Below are positions 8,880 through 17,194 of a stretch of 41,320 nt of DNA, piece by piece; position 1 is the stretch's first letter; each line of letters starts with the position of its first letter. The notes below the pieces were generated by a model. It was not told the origin of the DNA and made no database searches. It saw nothing but the letters and a program-made list of their open reading frames with translations. The position numbers and the translations under genes are program-made. Origin of the DNA: Hyphomicrobiales bacterium (GTDB taxonomy: Bacteria; Pseudomonadota; Alphaproteobacteria; Rhizobiales; Rhizobiaceae); contig UCFC01000060.1 in assembly GCA_900471515.1 (NCBI GenBank), positions 1 to 41,320 on the forward strand, in the 5' to 3' direction.

Positions 8880-9343
8880 CTTCTCTGCTCCTTTCCTGAA
8901 TTGACCGATCGCGTGCCCGCCAACCCAAGATCAATGGCGGATACGGCGGCTTGGGCGACAGCGATGTCCTGCTCCACCGAGCCGGCACTTGCTCCCACCG
9001 CGCCGATCAGCCGCCCTTCTCGGACGACGGGGAGCCCGCCACCAAAGATGACGACGTTGCCGTCATTACTCTGATGGATGCCGAAAAGCGGCCTGCCGGG
9101 TTGGGCCAAGCTTGCCAGGTAATCCGTTTTCTTGTCGAAGAGCCGTGCCGTAACGGCCTTCTTGATGGCCAGATCGATGCTGCCGATCAGCGCGTCGTCC
9201 TGCCGGACGAAGGCAATAAGATGTCCTCCGGCATCGACCACGGCGACATTGTAGGCGATGGCAAACTCCACCGCCTTTGCTTCCGCCGCCGACAGCATCA
9301 GTTTAGCGTCATCGAGGGTAAGGGTAGCGATAAGCCTGGTCAT
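8876..9343 (-). CDS. GlcG/HbpS-family (DUF336) protein
   Basis: Small protein of 155 residues of the GlcG/HbpS family, often found beside catabolic oxidoreductase genes and sometimes binding haem or small cofactors. Family features are the VAVVDAGGHLIAFVRQDDA segment near the N-terminus, the FGGGLPV segment and the C-terminal GAVGASAGSVEQDIAVAQAA. The start at 9343 is chosen because the family homology begins there (MTRLIATLTLDDA) and a GAGGATG-like site precedes it; an ORF extension to 9442 looks non-coding. It is the first gene of the set and shares a 4-base overlap with the SDR start. The biochemical role is unknown. Confidence 0.85.
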   Translation of the reverse strand: MTRLIATLTLDDAKLMLSAAEAKAVEFAIAYNVAVVDAGGHLIAFVRQDDALIGSIDLAIKKAVTARLFDKKTDYLASLAQPGRPLFGIHQSNDGNVVIFGGGLPVVREGRLIGAVGASAGSVEQDIAVAQAAVSAIDLGLAGTRSVNSGKEQRR

Positions 9344-9628
9344 CTCGCATCCTCGGAAGATCCGATCGGCGCACATCATTCGAGCGAACAGTTCACACCC
9401 GCGGCGACATGCCGGAGCGTCCGCACGATGCGTCTCCGTCATCTGAATGGGATACAGACTAACATCCGGTCTTGGCGATGCACGCTAAACGCCGTCAATG
9501 CGTGCGAAATCTGCCATGTCATCGCTCTTGCTCGAATTAACAAAGCCAAGCACAGGCAATCGAAGGTCTTGCAGTTCTTCGCAATTGACCGCGTGCACTC
9601 GATCCGCGACGAACCGGCGTACAGCTCG

Positions 9629-12481
9629 CTATGAGCGCGGAACACGCCCGAAATTCCGCAGTTCCGTCAGCAGGTTTTCGGCTCTTTGCAAGTCAGGAGT
9701 ATCGAAGCCGTCCACGAATTGGCGATAGATGGGCTCGAGAACACTTTTAGCGTCATCAAACCGCAAACGATCTTTCAAAACAGCGGCAAGATCCGTTGCG
9801 GAGCGAATCCTCCAGCCCCACGCACCGTTGTCTTCGGCCGCTTGCAGCGACTGACGCAAGGTGGCGATCGCATCGTCATCGCGCCCAGCCGACCGTTCTT
9901 TGACGGCCCGCAAGCGCAGCAATTCGGGCACCATCGAGCGTTGCGGTCCTACCTCGAACAAATAGTCGAGAATCCGCATGCCTTCATCCGTATGCCCGTT
10001 CGCGTAGAGCGCCCTTATCAAAAGCGCGTAGTATACATGACGTCCGATCTGCCTAAGACCGGTGCGGAGCTCATCAAACGCCGACATTACTCCGTCTGGG
10101 TCCTTTCGAACGCCGGAGAGTGCATCAAGCGCTTCGATATGGCAGTTTGCGACCGGAATCCATGCCGGCATGCCATGACGATAGATCGTGTCCTTCAGTA
10201 GCACGGAGTAATATTTGGCTTGCGCCCATTCCTGACATTCGCTCAGAACAAAAAGTATTCCGTGTGCATAAGAATAGATGAGCGTCCATCCATGATGAGC
10301 TTCCAATGCCTCACGCGCGATAATTCGGGCGCCGCTGAGGCCCGTTCCGGGCCTGCGGGAGCCAAGCCACATAAGCGCACTTATTGCCGTTTCTGATCTG
10401 ATCCTGGGATCGAGATCAAAGCGCGAAACGGATCCCTCCGAGGCGTTCCGCAGTTGCTGACGCAACTTTTCCATCCTGGCTATCGCGGGTGGATATTGGC
10501 AGTGGATGATGTCCAGTTCCGTACGAAGAAATTCATGTTCCCATTGCGCCGGGCGATTGTGCGAGCGCGCTGCGACGCGTTTCAACTCTTTGAGAATCTT
10601 TTGGACTTCGGTCTGGTTGCCGGGCAGGAGCCGGTATCTCGCCAGAGCGCCCAAGGCCTGGCACTCAGCATTGGTATCCCCGATTTCACGTGATAACTGA
10701 ATTGCGGTCTCAAAGGTCCTGATGGCCTTGTCCGCATCGGCTGATATGTAGCTGCTTACGGCCGCCAGCCCCACAATCAGCTTAAGCTTCAGGCTTCTAT
10801 CATCGCAGCCGACACGGTCGAACTCGGCAAGCGCGTGCTCGCAGTTGCTGCGGGCCTCTTCGCTTGACGACAACTCATGCCATAGAGGTATGCCGGATGC
10901 GACCAGTTGCATGCCAAGCAGCGGATCGCCGCGAAGAAAGAGCGCCCACCCGATAGCCCTGCGCAAATCGTCCGCGTGGCTGGCATAGGCAGCGTGCCAC
11001 TGCCGCGCCGGAAGCCGTGTCCGATCGACACTCGCACGAGTGAAGATGCCCAGCACAAGGCGAGCATGAGCCTCCGACACGACTGGCAGCTCCCCCGAGG
11101 CTTCCAGCAGATTGCCTGCAAATGCTCGAGTGCTGTCAAGAAGGCGGTATCGCATCCCGCCCGACATCTGTTCGACGCTCAGCATCGACTTGGCGCGCAG
11201 CCCGGCGACAGCATCAAAAACGGCCGTTGGATCCAGGCCGTAGTGGATTGCGACGCTGACAACCGCATCCATATCGAACGTACCCATGAAGATCGACACG
11301 GCACGCAACACGGCTGCCTCGCTCTTCGTCAGGAGTGCATAGCTCCACTCCAATGTCGCAAGCAGGGTCTGTTGGCGAAGTGGTCCATCCTCACCACGTC
11401 CGATCAGTGTCGTGAAACGATCGTCAAGCTCCCCCAGTACATCGGGAGCACTTCGGCCCGTCAGCCAGGACGAAACAAGTTCGATGGCAAGAGGCGATCC
11501 GTCGAGCCGTCTGCATATCTCGGCGACCGCAGAGGCATCTCTATCCTCAATCGTGTATTTCCCCTTCTCGGACGCTCGTTCGACAAGTAGCTGGGGCGCG
11601 GAGTAAAGAAGGACCTGTTCGGCGGTGTAGCTGCGGCCAGGCGGAGGTACTTCCAAAGGGGAAAGCCAGAGAACCTCTTCTCGTTTCGCGCGGAGAGCCT
11701 GGCGGCTCGTCGCGAGAATCCTGACGTCCCTGGTATTTGCAAGGACGACATCGCAAAGATGCGCAACGGCATTGAGTACGTGTTCGCACGTGTCGAGCAA
11801 AAGCAGTGTCTTCCTTCGAGCGAGGATCGATGAGATCGCCTCAAGGCGATCCTGACTGCTTGAACTGATACCGAACGCCGCGGCAACTGAAGGGATGACG
11901 AATTCCTCACCGGCCACCCGGGCGAGATCGATGAAGGTGACAAAACCGCCCTCTTCGTCTTCGAACAGCTGAGCGGTGGCGACCGCAACCGTTGTCTTTC
12001 CAATGCCGCCGGGGCCAACGATCGTGGTCAGTCGGTTGGCGGCAATACTGTCTCGCAATTCGGCGATTTCAACATCCCGCCCGATAACCGTGCCCAGTTC
12101 GGGAAACCGGGTATTTGCCACAACGGGCAGATCCGCAATGCTCGGGATGTTTTCGGCAACAATCTGATCGCTCAGCCAATAGCCACGGCCTACAAACGTC
12201 CTGATATAGTCCTCCGCGGGGGAATATTCCCTCAGTGCCCGCCTGAGCGAGGCGATTGTCACTTTCAGATTGGCCTCATGGACAAAGATGCCTGGCCACG
12301 CAGCGTTATATAGTTCCTCCTTCTGGACTATTTCGCCCTTTTTTCGGGCCAGGGTCACCAGCATCTCCATTGCCCGACCGCCGAGCTGCACCTCTTCGGC
12401 ACCGCAAAACAAGCGGCGGTGCTCCCTGTGAAGGCGAAAGGGACCAAATGCGACCACATCATCCGGTTCCGTCGATACCAT
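9629..12481 (-). CDS. Winged-helix STAND ATPase regulator with C-terminal TPR-like arm
   Basis: Large signal-transducing transcriptional regulator of 950 residues. The N-terminal 110 residues are an OmpR/PhoB-type winged helix (FGPFRLHREHRRLF opening, FVGRGYWL near 97-103). An NB-ARC-like ATPase follows: GRDVEIAEL, Walker A GPGGIGKTT at 156-164, Walker B LLLLDTCEH with D230, and a sensor-like CRRLDGSPLAIEL. The C-terminal half, from about residue 560, is helical with TPR-like pairs and may bind an inducer or partner. The start at 12481 has AGAGGAGC just upstream; earlier in-frame codons look non-coding. It is transcribed away from a shorter paralogue at 12843. The catabolic genes that follow on the same strand (from 9343) are plausible targets, an inference. 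Confidence 0.88.
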   Translation of the reverse strand: MVSTEPDDVVAFGPFRLHREHRRLFCGAEEVQLGGRAMEMLVTLARKKGEIVQKEELYNAAWPGIFVHEANLKVTIASLRRALREYSPAEDYIRTFVGRGYWLSDQIVAENIPSIADLPVVANTRFPELGTVIGRDVEIAELRDSIAANRLTTIVGPGGIGKTTVAVATAQLFEDEEGGFVTFIDLARVAGEEFVIPSVAAAFGISSSSQDRLEAISSILARRKTLLLLDTCEHVLNAVAHLCDVVLANTRDVRILATSRQALRAKREEVLWLSPLEVPPPGRSYTAEQVLLYSAPQLLVERASEKGKYTIEDRDASAVAEICRRLDGSPLAIELVSSWLTGRSAPDVLGELDDRFTTLIGRGEDGPLRQQTLLATLEWSYALLTKSEAAVLRAVSIFMGTFDMDAVVSVAIHYGLDPTAVFDAVAGLRAKSMLSVEQMSGGMRYRLLDSTRAFAGNLLEASGELPVVSEAHARLVLGIFTRASVDRTRLPARQWHAAYASHADDLRRAIGWALFLRGDPLLGMQLVASGIPLWHELSSSEEARSNCEHALAEFDRVGCDDRSLKLKLIVGLAAVSSYISADADKAIRTFETAIQLSREIGDTNAECQALGALARYRLLPGNQTEVQKILKELKRVAARSHNRPAQWEHEFLRTELDIIHCQYPPAIARMEKLRQQLRNASEGSVSRFDLDPRIRSETAISALMWLGSRRPGTGLSGARIIAREALEAHHGWTLIYSYAHGILFVLSECQEWAQAKYYSVLLKDTIYRHGMPAWIPVANCHIEALDALSGVRKDPDGVMSAFDELRTGLRQIGRHVYYALLIRALYANGHTDEGMRILDYLFEVGPQRSMVPELLRLRAVKERSAGRDDDAIATLRQSLQAAEDNGAWGWRIRSATDLAAVLKDRLRFDDAKSVLEPIYRQFVDGFDTPDLQRAENLLTELRNFGRVPRS

Positions 12482-12842
12482 GCGCTCCTCTTTGCGCGCT
12501 GAATGATCGGGTCCGCGCAAGAATGGTATCGAGGCCATTATCGCGCGCGGGCGGACGCGACAATTTCCGGATCTCGGCCAACCAGCCCTGGAGCACGGCA
12601 GAGCCTGTCTGCCATTGGCGGCATTATCGGACCAAATTACCTCACTTGGCTTGCTTTGATATACCACGCCCATAGCCGGCCGATAAATTTTCGGCCGATT
12701 GTCGGCGTCAGTTTCATGCCGCGCGGCGCCCGATAATTTACCGCACTTTACCCCCCTTGGTGGCGAACTCCTGTAACATCAGAACTGGATACATACGGAT
12801 TGCGTTGCCCTAACGAGGACAAAACCATCGAGGGAAACCGAA
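12482..12842. promoter_or_regulatory. Divergent promoter region with recurring CCGATAA(T/A) motifs
   Basis: This 361-base region separates the two divergent regulator genes and holds no gene. CCGATAAT-like motifs occur at 12623-12630 (minus orientation), 12680-12687 and 12730-12737. The middle one is part of the near-perfect palindrome CCGATAAATTTTCGG at 12680-12694, and the third reads CCGATAATTTACCG. They are candidate operators for one or both winged-helix regulators. The motif recurrence is seen directly; binding is inferred. Confidence 0.45.
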
Positions 12843-14396
12843 ATGGGATATCACGGCAGCAGCGGCTATTTTAGCTTTGGACCATTTCGCTTGAACCCGA
12901 CTGCAAGGGTTCTCCTGCGAGGCAACGATCTGCTGGCAATAGGCAGCCGCGCCTTCGACATGCTTGTCGCCCTCGTCCGACACCGGGGACAGGTTCTCTC
13001 ACACGGGGAGCTCATGGCATTTGCATGGCCTGGCCTCAACGTCGAAGCTTCCAACATACGCGTGCAAATGACACATCTGCGGCGCGAAATCGGCTGTGGC
13101 GAAAATGGCAATCGCTACATCGTCAGCGTTGCGGGCCGCGGCTACAGCTTCGTCGCTCCGGTCACGTGGGAAGAGGCGTCCGAACCGGATCCGCCCTGCC
13201 ATGCCGCCCTGAGCGACGATCGGACTTGTTTCGATGGATCCTATGCCGCAACGATGGTTTCGTTTCCGCCTCGATTGGGCCGCCCTATCGGCCGCGACGA
13301 GAATATTTCCAAGCTTTCACAGATGGTGGCGGAGCGCCGCTTCATGACCATTGTGGGCGCGGGAGGAATCGGCAAGACGACTCTAGCCGTCCTGGTGGCA
13401 CGTGCGCTCCCCATGTTCGAACTGGCGTATTTCGTCGATCTCGGCTCAGTCGAAGATGAGACAGCGGTCATGGGAGCGGTGGCCTCAGCTCTGAAGATCC
13501 CCGTTTCAGCAAGTGATGCCATTGGGGCCATTGTCGGTCAGCTGTCACCAAGACGCATCCTCGTAGTCCTCGACAACTGTGAGCATGTTATTGACGCAGT
13601 GGCCGATATCGTGAGTTCGCTGCTTCGACGGACCTCCAATACGCATGTTCTCGCCACGAGCCGGGAAGCGCTCCGTATGCCCGGCGAGTCGGTATTCCTT
13701 CTGCGACCGCTTGCTGTTCCTCCAAACACAGGGCGTTTGACCGCCGCCCAGGCGTTACATTGGCCCGCGATCCAGCTATTCGTGGAACGCGCGGTCGATA
13801 GCGGTTACCTGGAGCCGCTGGGCGACGAGGAAGCAGCTAGGATAGCGGCCATTTGCAGGAGATTGGACGGCAACCCGCTGGCGATCGAGCTTGTTGCAAG
13901 CCGCATGGGACCCTATGGCCTCGATCGGGTCGCGCAACTGTTGGACAACCAACTTGCTTTACGATGGCGGGGCAGTCGATACGCCAACCCTCGACATCAA
14001 AATGCGGAAGCAATGATGGATTGGAGCTATGCCCTTCTGTCCGCGATGGATCAACGAGTCTTCAGGCAACTATCGGCCTTCTCGGGCGAGTTCTCCCTCG
14101 ATGCCGCCCTCACGATGATGGAAGACGATGGCCTCGGGCAAGCAGATACCGTCAAATCCATCGGCAATCTTATCGACAAGTCCCTCCTTTCAGTTCACCC
14201 GGGCACGGGACCTGCGCACCTCAAGCTATCAGGCATCGCTAAAACCTATGCAGCGTTCAAGCTGCGCGCATCTGGGGAGCGCATGCTCACAGAACATCCC
14301 CAGTCTTTGCGCCATGTTCAAACATCTCAACAACACGATGCGAGCATGATTGTCTCGTCGAATGGCGGACAGGCGATGCAACTCCAGGCATCTTGA
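12843..14396 (+). CDS. Winged-helix STAND ATPase regulator, short form without TPR arm
   Basis: Paralogue of the divergent 950-residue regulator, 517 residues. It has an OmpR-type winged helix (FGPFRLNPTARVLL, VAGRGYSFVAPV around 96-107), GRPIGRDENI, Walker A GAGGIGKTT at 172-180, Walker B ILVVLDNCEH, CRRLDGNPLAIEL, and the helical domain typical of NB-ARC-like regulators. Side-by-side comparison shows it stops about where the partner's TPR-rich arm begins, and the last 40 or so residues are unrelated. I found no continuing homology in other frames after the stop, so this looks like a natural short form or an old truncation, not a fresh frameshift. GAGGGAAA precedes the start. Likely targets include the plus-strand enzymes downstream. 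Confidence 0.87.
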   Translation: MGYHGSSGYFSFGPFRLNPTARVLLRGNDLLAIGSRAFDMLVALVRHRGQVLSHGELMAFAWPGLNVEASNIRVQMTHLRREIGCGENGNRYIVSVAGRGYSFVAPVTWEEASEPDPPCHAALSDDRTCFDGSYAATMVSFPPRLGRPIGRDENISKLSQMVAERRFMTIVGAGGIGKTTLAVLVARALPMFELAYFVDLGSVEDETAVMGAVASALKIPVSASDAIGAIVGQLSPRRILVVLDNCEHVIDAVADIVSSLLRRTSNTHVLATSREALRMPGESVFLLRPLAVPPNTGRLTAAQALHWPAIQLFVERAVDSGYLEPLGDEEAARIAAICRRLDGNPLAIELVASRMGPYGLDRVAQLLDNQLALRWRGSRYANPRHQNAEAMMDWSYALLSAMDQRVFRQLSAFSGEFSLDAALTMMEDDGLGQADTVKSIGNLIDKSLLSVHPGTGPAHLKLSGIAKTYAAFKLRASGERMLTEHPQSLRHVQTSQQHDASMIVSSNGGQAMQLQAS

Positions 14397-14684
14397 GCTT
14401 CCAGGGATTCCTCCCGGGAGCCGCAGACCATGCAGTTTCTCGATGCAAATGGATTGGCGCGCACTACCGAGACGGCAGCCGGCAGGCGGCCATGATGCCT
14501 CGTCGGCCAACGCAGCAAACGGGAGGAGGCGAAGGCTCTGAAGAACCACGGGAGGATGTGGTTGCCTGGCGCACATCTGAACGCGCCATAATCGCAGGAT
14601 TTAACCACAATTAATATGCCTCCGAGGCTCGGTTGGTTGATTATTCCCAATATCGCCATCGGATCACTGACCGGAGAACGTCGC

Positions 14685-15440
14685 ATGTCCCGAAACCTTG
14701 GACTTGTCGCCAGCGCCCTAATGGCCTTCGCAAGCATATCTCCTGCCGCGCTCGCAGCGGATCTCAAAGCCAAGACCGTCGTCCTCGTGCACGGCGCTTT
14801 TGCCGACGGATCGTCCTGGCAGAAGGTGATCCCGCTTCTGGAAAAGGTCGGATTGAAAGTTATCGCCGTCCAGAATCCTTTGGAATCCCTCGAGAGCGAT
14901 GTGGCCTTCACCCGGCGCGCAATCCGCGATGCCGAAGGACCTGTCGTGCTCGTGGGTCATTCGTGGGGTGGCGTGGTCATCACCGAGGCGGGCAACGGCC
15001 AGAAGGTCCAATCCCTGGTCTATGTAGCTGCCTACGCACCTGATGCCGGCCAATCGCTGGTCGATATCGCCTCCAGATACCCCGCTCAGGAAAGCCGAAA
15101 GACCTATGTCAAGGATGAGGACGGGTATCTCAAGATAAGCGATGAAGGAATCTCCAGGTACTTCGCGGCAGGCCTGTCGCCAGACGAGCAGAGGCTCGTA
15201 GCGGTCGTGCAGGGACGTTTCCATGTGCGCGCCACCACCACGCCCGTCAGCCATGCCGCCTGGCGTGACAAACCCTCGTTCATGGTTGTAGCGACGAAGG
15301 ATCAGATCATCGCGCCCGATATGCAAAGAGACCAGGTGAAATCCGCAAAAGCCGAGATGGTTGAAGTGCCGTCGGGCCACGTCGCCATGCTCTCCCATCC
15401 CGAAGAGGTCGCAGATCTCATCGTGGAGGCGGCCCGGTAG
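14685..15440 (+). CDS. Exported alpha/beta hydrolase
   Basis: Alpha/beta-fold hydrolase of 251 residues with a Sec-type signal peptide: a positively charged start (MSRNLG), a hydrophobic stretch, and a probable cleavage after ALA near residue 24. The fold is shown by VVLVHGAFADGSSW (oxyanion strand), the nucleophile elbow GHSWGG with S93, an acidic residue in the ATKDQ segment, and a C-terminal GHVAMLSHPEEV with the probable catalytic histidine. The start at 14685 is preferred over 14616 because GGAGAA precedes it and the signal peptide begins there. It is the first of three plus-strand enzyme genes after the short STAND regulator. Ester or lactone hydrolysis is possible; the substrate is unknown. 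Confidence 0.88.
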   Translation: MSRNLGLVASALMAFASISPAALAADLKAKTVVLVHGAFADGSSWQKVIPLLEKVGLKVIAVQNPLESLESDVAFTRRAIRDAEGPVVLVGHSWGGVVITEAGNGQKVQSLVYVAAYAPDAGQSLVDIASRYPAQESRKTYVKDEDGYLKISDEGISRYFAAGLSPDEQRLVAVVQGRFHVRATTTPVSHAAWRDKPSFMVVATKDQIIAPDMQRDQVKSAKAEMVEVPSGHVAMLSHPEEVADLIVEAAR

Positions 15441-15618
15441 GCCGACAAAGGCAAGGCAGGACCATGCGATGCCCACAATTGCAACCTTCACTTTCCGAGA
15501 CCAGGCGGATGCTGAGGGAACGTGAGCCAGAGGCCGCCGGCATGGGCATTGGAATGAGTTTCACCGTCGTAACCGCTCGCTCGCACCGTTTTTAACCGCA
15601 TCAAGTCAGGAGGTTCCC

Positions 15619-16419
15619 ATGAACAAGGGTAAAGTGCTTGTCATTGGTTCGAATGCTACCCGGATCGAAATTCAAGGCGGTGGAACTGGTCCCACCGGTC
15701 AATACCTCAACGAAACCGTCGTACCTGCCATGGCGCTTTTCGAAGCCGGTTACGACGTTGTGCTGGCGACGCCCGACGGCACCAGGCCGCATATCGATCC
15801 CGTATCGGATGTTGCCCAGCATTTTGATGGTGATGAGGCCGCCCTGCAGCGCGGGCGCGCCTTTTTCAGTGACAATCCGGGAATGAAGCACGTCCGGACC
15901 TTGAGATCGGTGATCGACGAGGGGCTCGAGGGCTATGCGGGTGTCTTCGTGCCTGGCGGACAGGCGCCGGTCGTCGATCTCATGCAGAACGCCGACCTCG
16001 GCGAAATCCTGCGCCATTTCCACAAGAGCGGGAAGCCCACTGCCTTCCTGTGTCACGGGCCGATCGCCTCGCTTGCCGCGCTGCCGCAGGCAAAAGAATA
16101 CCGGGCGGCCTTGATTTCCGGCGACTTGGGCAAGGCGTCCGAACTGGCGAAAGCCTGGCAATATGCCGGCTACAAGATGACGGTATTTTCCGCCAGCGAG
16201 GAGAAACCGATCGAAGAACAGATCCTTCACGGCAAACTCTATTTCAACATGCCCGACGCTTTGCGCATCGCTGGCGGCGACGTCACCACAACCCCGGTCG
16301 ACTTCTCCCCGCATGTCGTGGAGGACCGCGAACTGATCACAGGCCAAAACCCGCGATCGGATCATCCCCTCGCGGAGAAACTCATCGAGGCGCTCGACCG
16401 GGCAACCGTTTCGGCATGA
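15619..16419 (+). CDS. DJ-1/PfpI superfamily (type 1 glutamine amidotransferase-like) protein
   Basis: DJ-1/PfpI-fold protein of 266 residues. The nucleophile-elbow motif FLCHGP places the reactive cysteine at C145 with H146 next to it. VFVPGGQAPVVDL and the LATPDG segment are typical of the class I glutamine amidotransferase-like fold. The size is nearer the HchA/Hsp31 group than the shorter PfpI proteins. Members include chaperones, glyoxalases and isonitrile hydratases, so the activity cannot be fixed from sequence; protection against reactive carbonyls is a reasonable guess. AGGAGG stands seven bases before the ATG. It lies between the hydrolase and the ABM-domain gene on the same strand. 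Confidence 0.88.
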   Translation: MNKGKVLVIGSNATRIEIQGGGTGPTGQYLNETVVPAMALFEAGYDVVLATPDGTRPHIDPVSDVAQHFDGDEAALQRGRAFFSDNPGMKHVRTLRSVIDEGLEGYAGVFVPGGQAPVVDLMQNADLGEILRHFHKSGKPTAFLCHGPIASLAALPQAKEYRAALISGDLGKASELAKAWQYAGYKMTVFSASEEKPIEEQILHGKLYFNMPDALRIAGGDVTTTPVDFSPHVVEDRELITGQNPRSDHPLAEKLIEALDRATVSA

Positions 16420-16539
16420 GTTGACGCGATGGCGGCATGGAAGTTGCCGGTGTGCCCTTTCATGCCGTTGTCCCCTGCCCGCAATGTCTTGTGCGTCCAG
16501 GCGGACCGGCCTGGCGCATCCCATCGGGGAGCCTTTGGT

Positions 16540-16839
16540 ATGATGCAATCGCCGACCAGGATCACAGCCATCCTGACTGCCCACCTCGGCAAAGCCGCCG
16601 AGCTGCGAACATTGCTTGTTGGCATGGCACCGCTTTGCAGGGCCGAACCCGGCAATCTGCGCTGGGATGTCTGGCGCGACCGGGCACATGGCGATCGCTA
16701 TGTTCTCGATGAGCTCTACCTGGACGCTGCCGCCGTCGAGGCGCATCGCATGACGTCCCATTATCAGGCCTATCTGAGCAAGATTCCCGAACTGGCCGAG
16801 CGAACGGCGTGGGTGCTCGAGCCTGTGGAAGTTAGGTGA
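16540..16839 (+). CDS. Antibiotic biosynthesis monooxygenase (ABM) domain protein, YgiN-like
   Basis: Small dimeric alpha/beta-barrel type protein of 99 residues. Family features are the opening RITAILTAHLGKAAELRTLL, the EPGNLRWDVWRD segment, LDELYLDAAAVEAHRMT and the SHYQAYL helix. Members include quinol monooxygenases such as YgiN, but many are uncharacterised. The start at 16540 is chosen because the domain begins there and GGGGAG precedes it; the upstream extension to 16429 lacks family similarity. It is the last of three plus-strand enzyme genes and faces the SLC13 permease gene convergently. The reaction is unknown. Confidence 0.8.
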   Translation: MMQSPTRITAILTAHLGKAAELRTLLVGMAPLCRAEPGNLRWDVWRDRAHGDRYVLDELYLDAAAVEAHRMTSHYQAYLSKIPELAERTAWVLEPVEVR

Positions 16840-17194
16840 CGGCCAGCCACCTCACCCTATTTCCCCATCGATACCGCCCGCTTTTCCATCTGCATGGCGT
16901 GTCGCCAGTCCGGCGGCCGCCCAGGAGGCAGGCAGGTCATCGGTATCGTGAGGGGGCCACTTCAGATTCCGGTATAGGAACAGGGGATCATGACATCAAG
17001 CAGCCGGTTGCGGGGGCCTGATTGCACGGACAACCTGTAAAGTCACAAGCCGCAACTGCTATACAGCCGCTATTACTTACTTGCATCACGAGCGGTCATG
17101 CTGCAAACGCGGCGATGCCACGCCAGCCAGGTCGCCAGTTCATCGGAGGCGACACGACCAGATCGTCGCCACGGTCGGCCTCCATCCAGCAAAT
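16840..17194. other. Intergenic region between convergent genes
   Basis: A 355-base gap between the ABM gene and the end of the SLC13 permease gene. Just after the ABM stop, AGGTG and CACCT could pair as a short weak stem. I see no gene, T-run terminator or mobile-element signature. Confidence 0.35.

Noticed and set aside
9480..9505. Inverted repeat GCACGC-N14-GCGTGC upstream of the GlcG-like gene
   Set aside because: Six-base arms with a long spacer in GC-rich DNA are expected by chance; noted only as a weak operator candidate.
12843..14396. Short STAND regulator as a frameshifted pseudogene
   Set aside because: The frame is intact from a good ribosome site through both domains, and none of the forward frames after the stop resembles the missing TPR arm.
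14544..14563. AACCAC-N8-GTGGTT stem between the short regulator and the hydrolase
   Set aside because: Short stem, no T-run, and in GC-rich DNA; insufficient to call a terminator.
15601..16761. 386-residue minus-strand frame opposite the DJ-1/PfpI gene
   Set aside because: The plus strand has AGGAGG, an intact family domain and the nucleophile motif; the minus frame has none.
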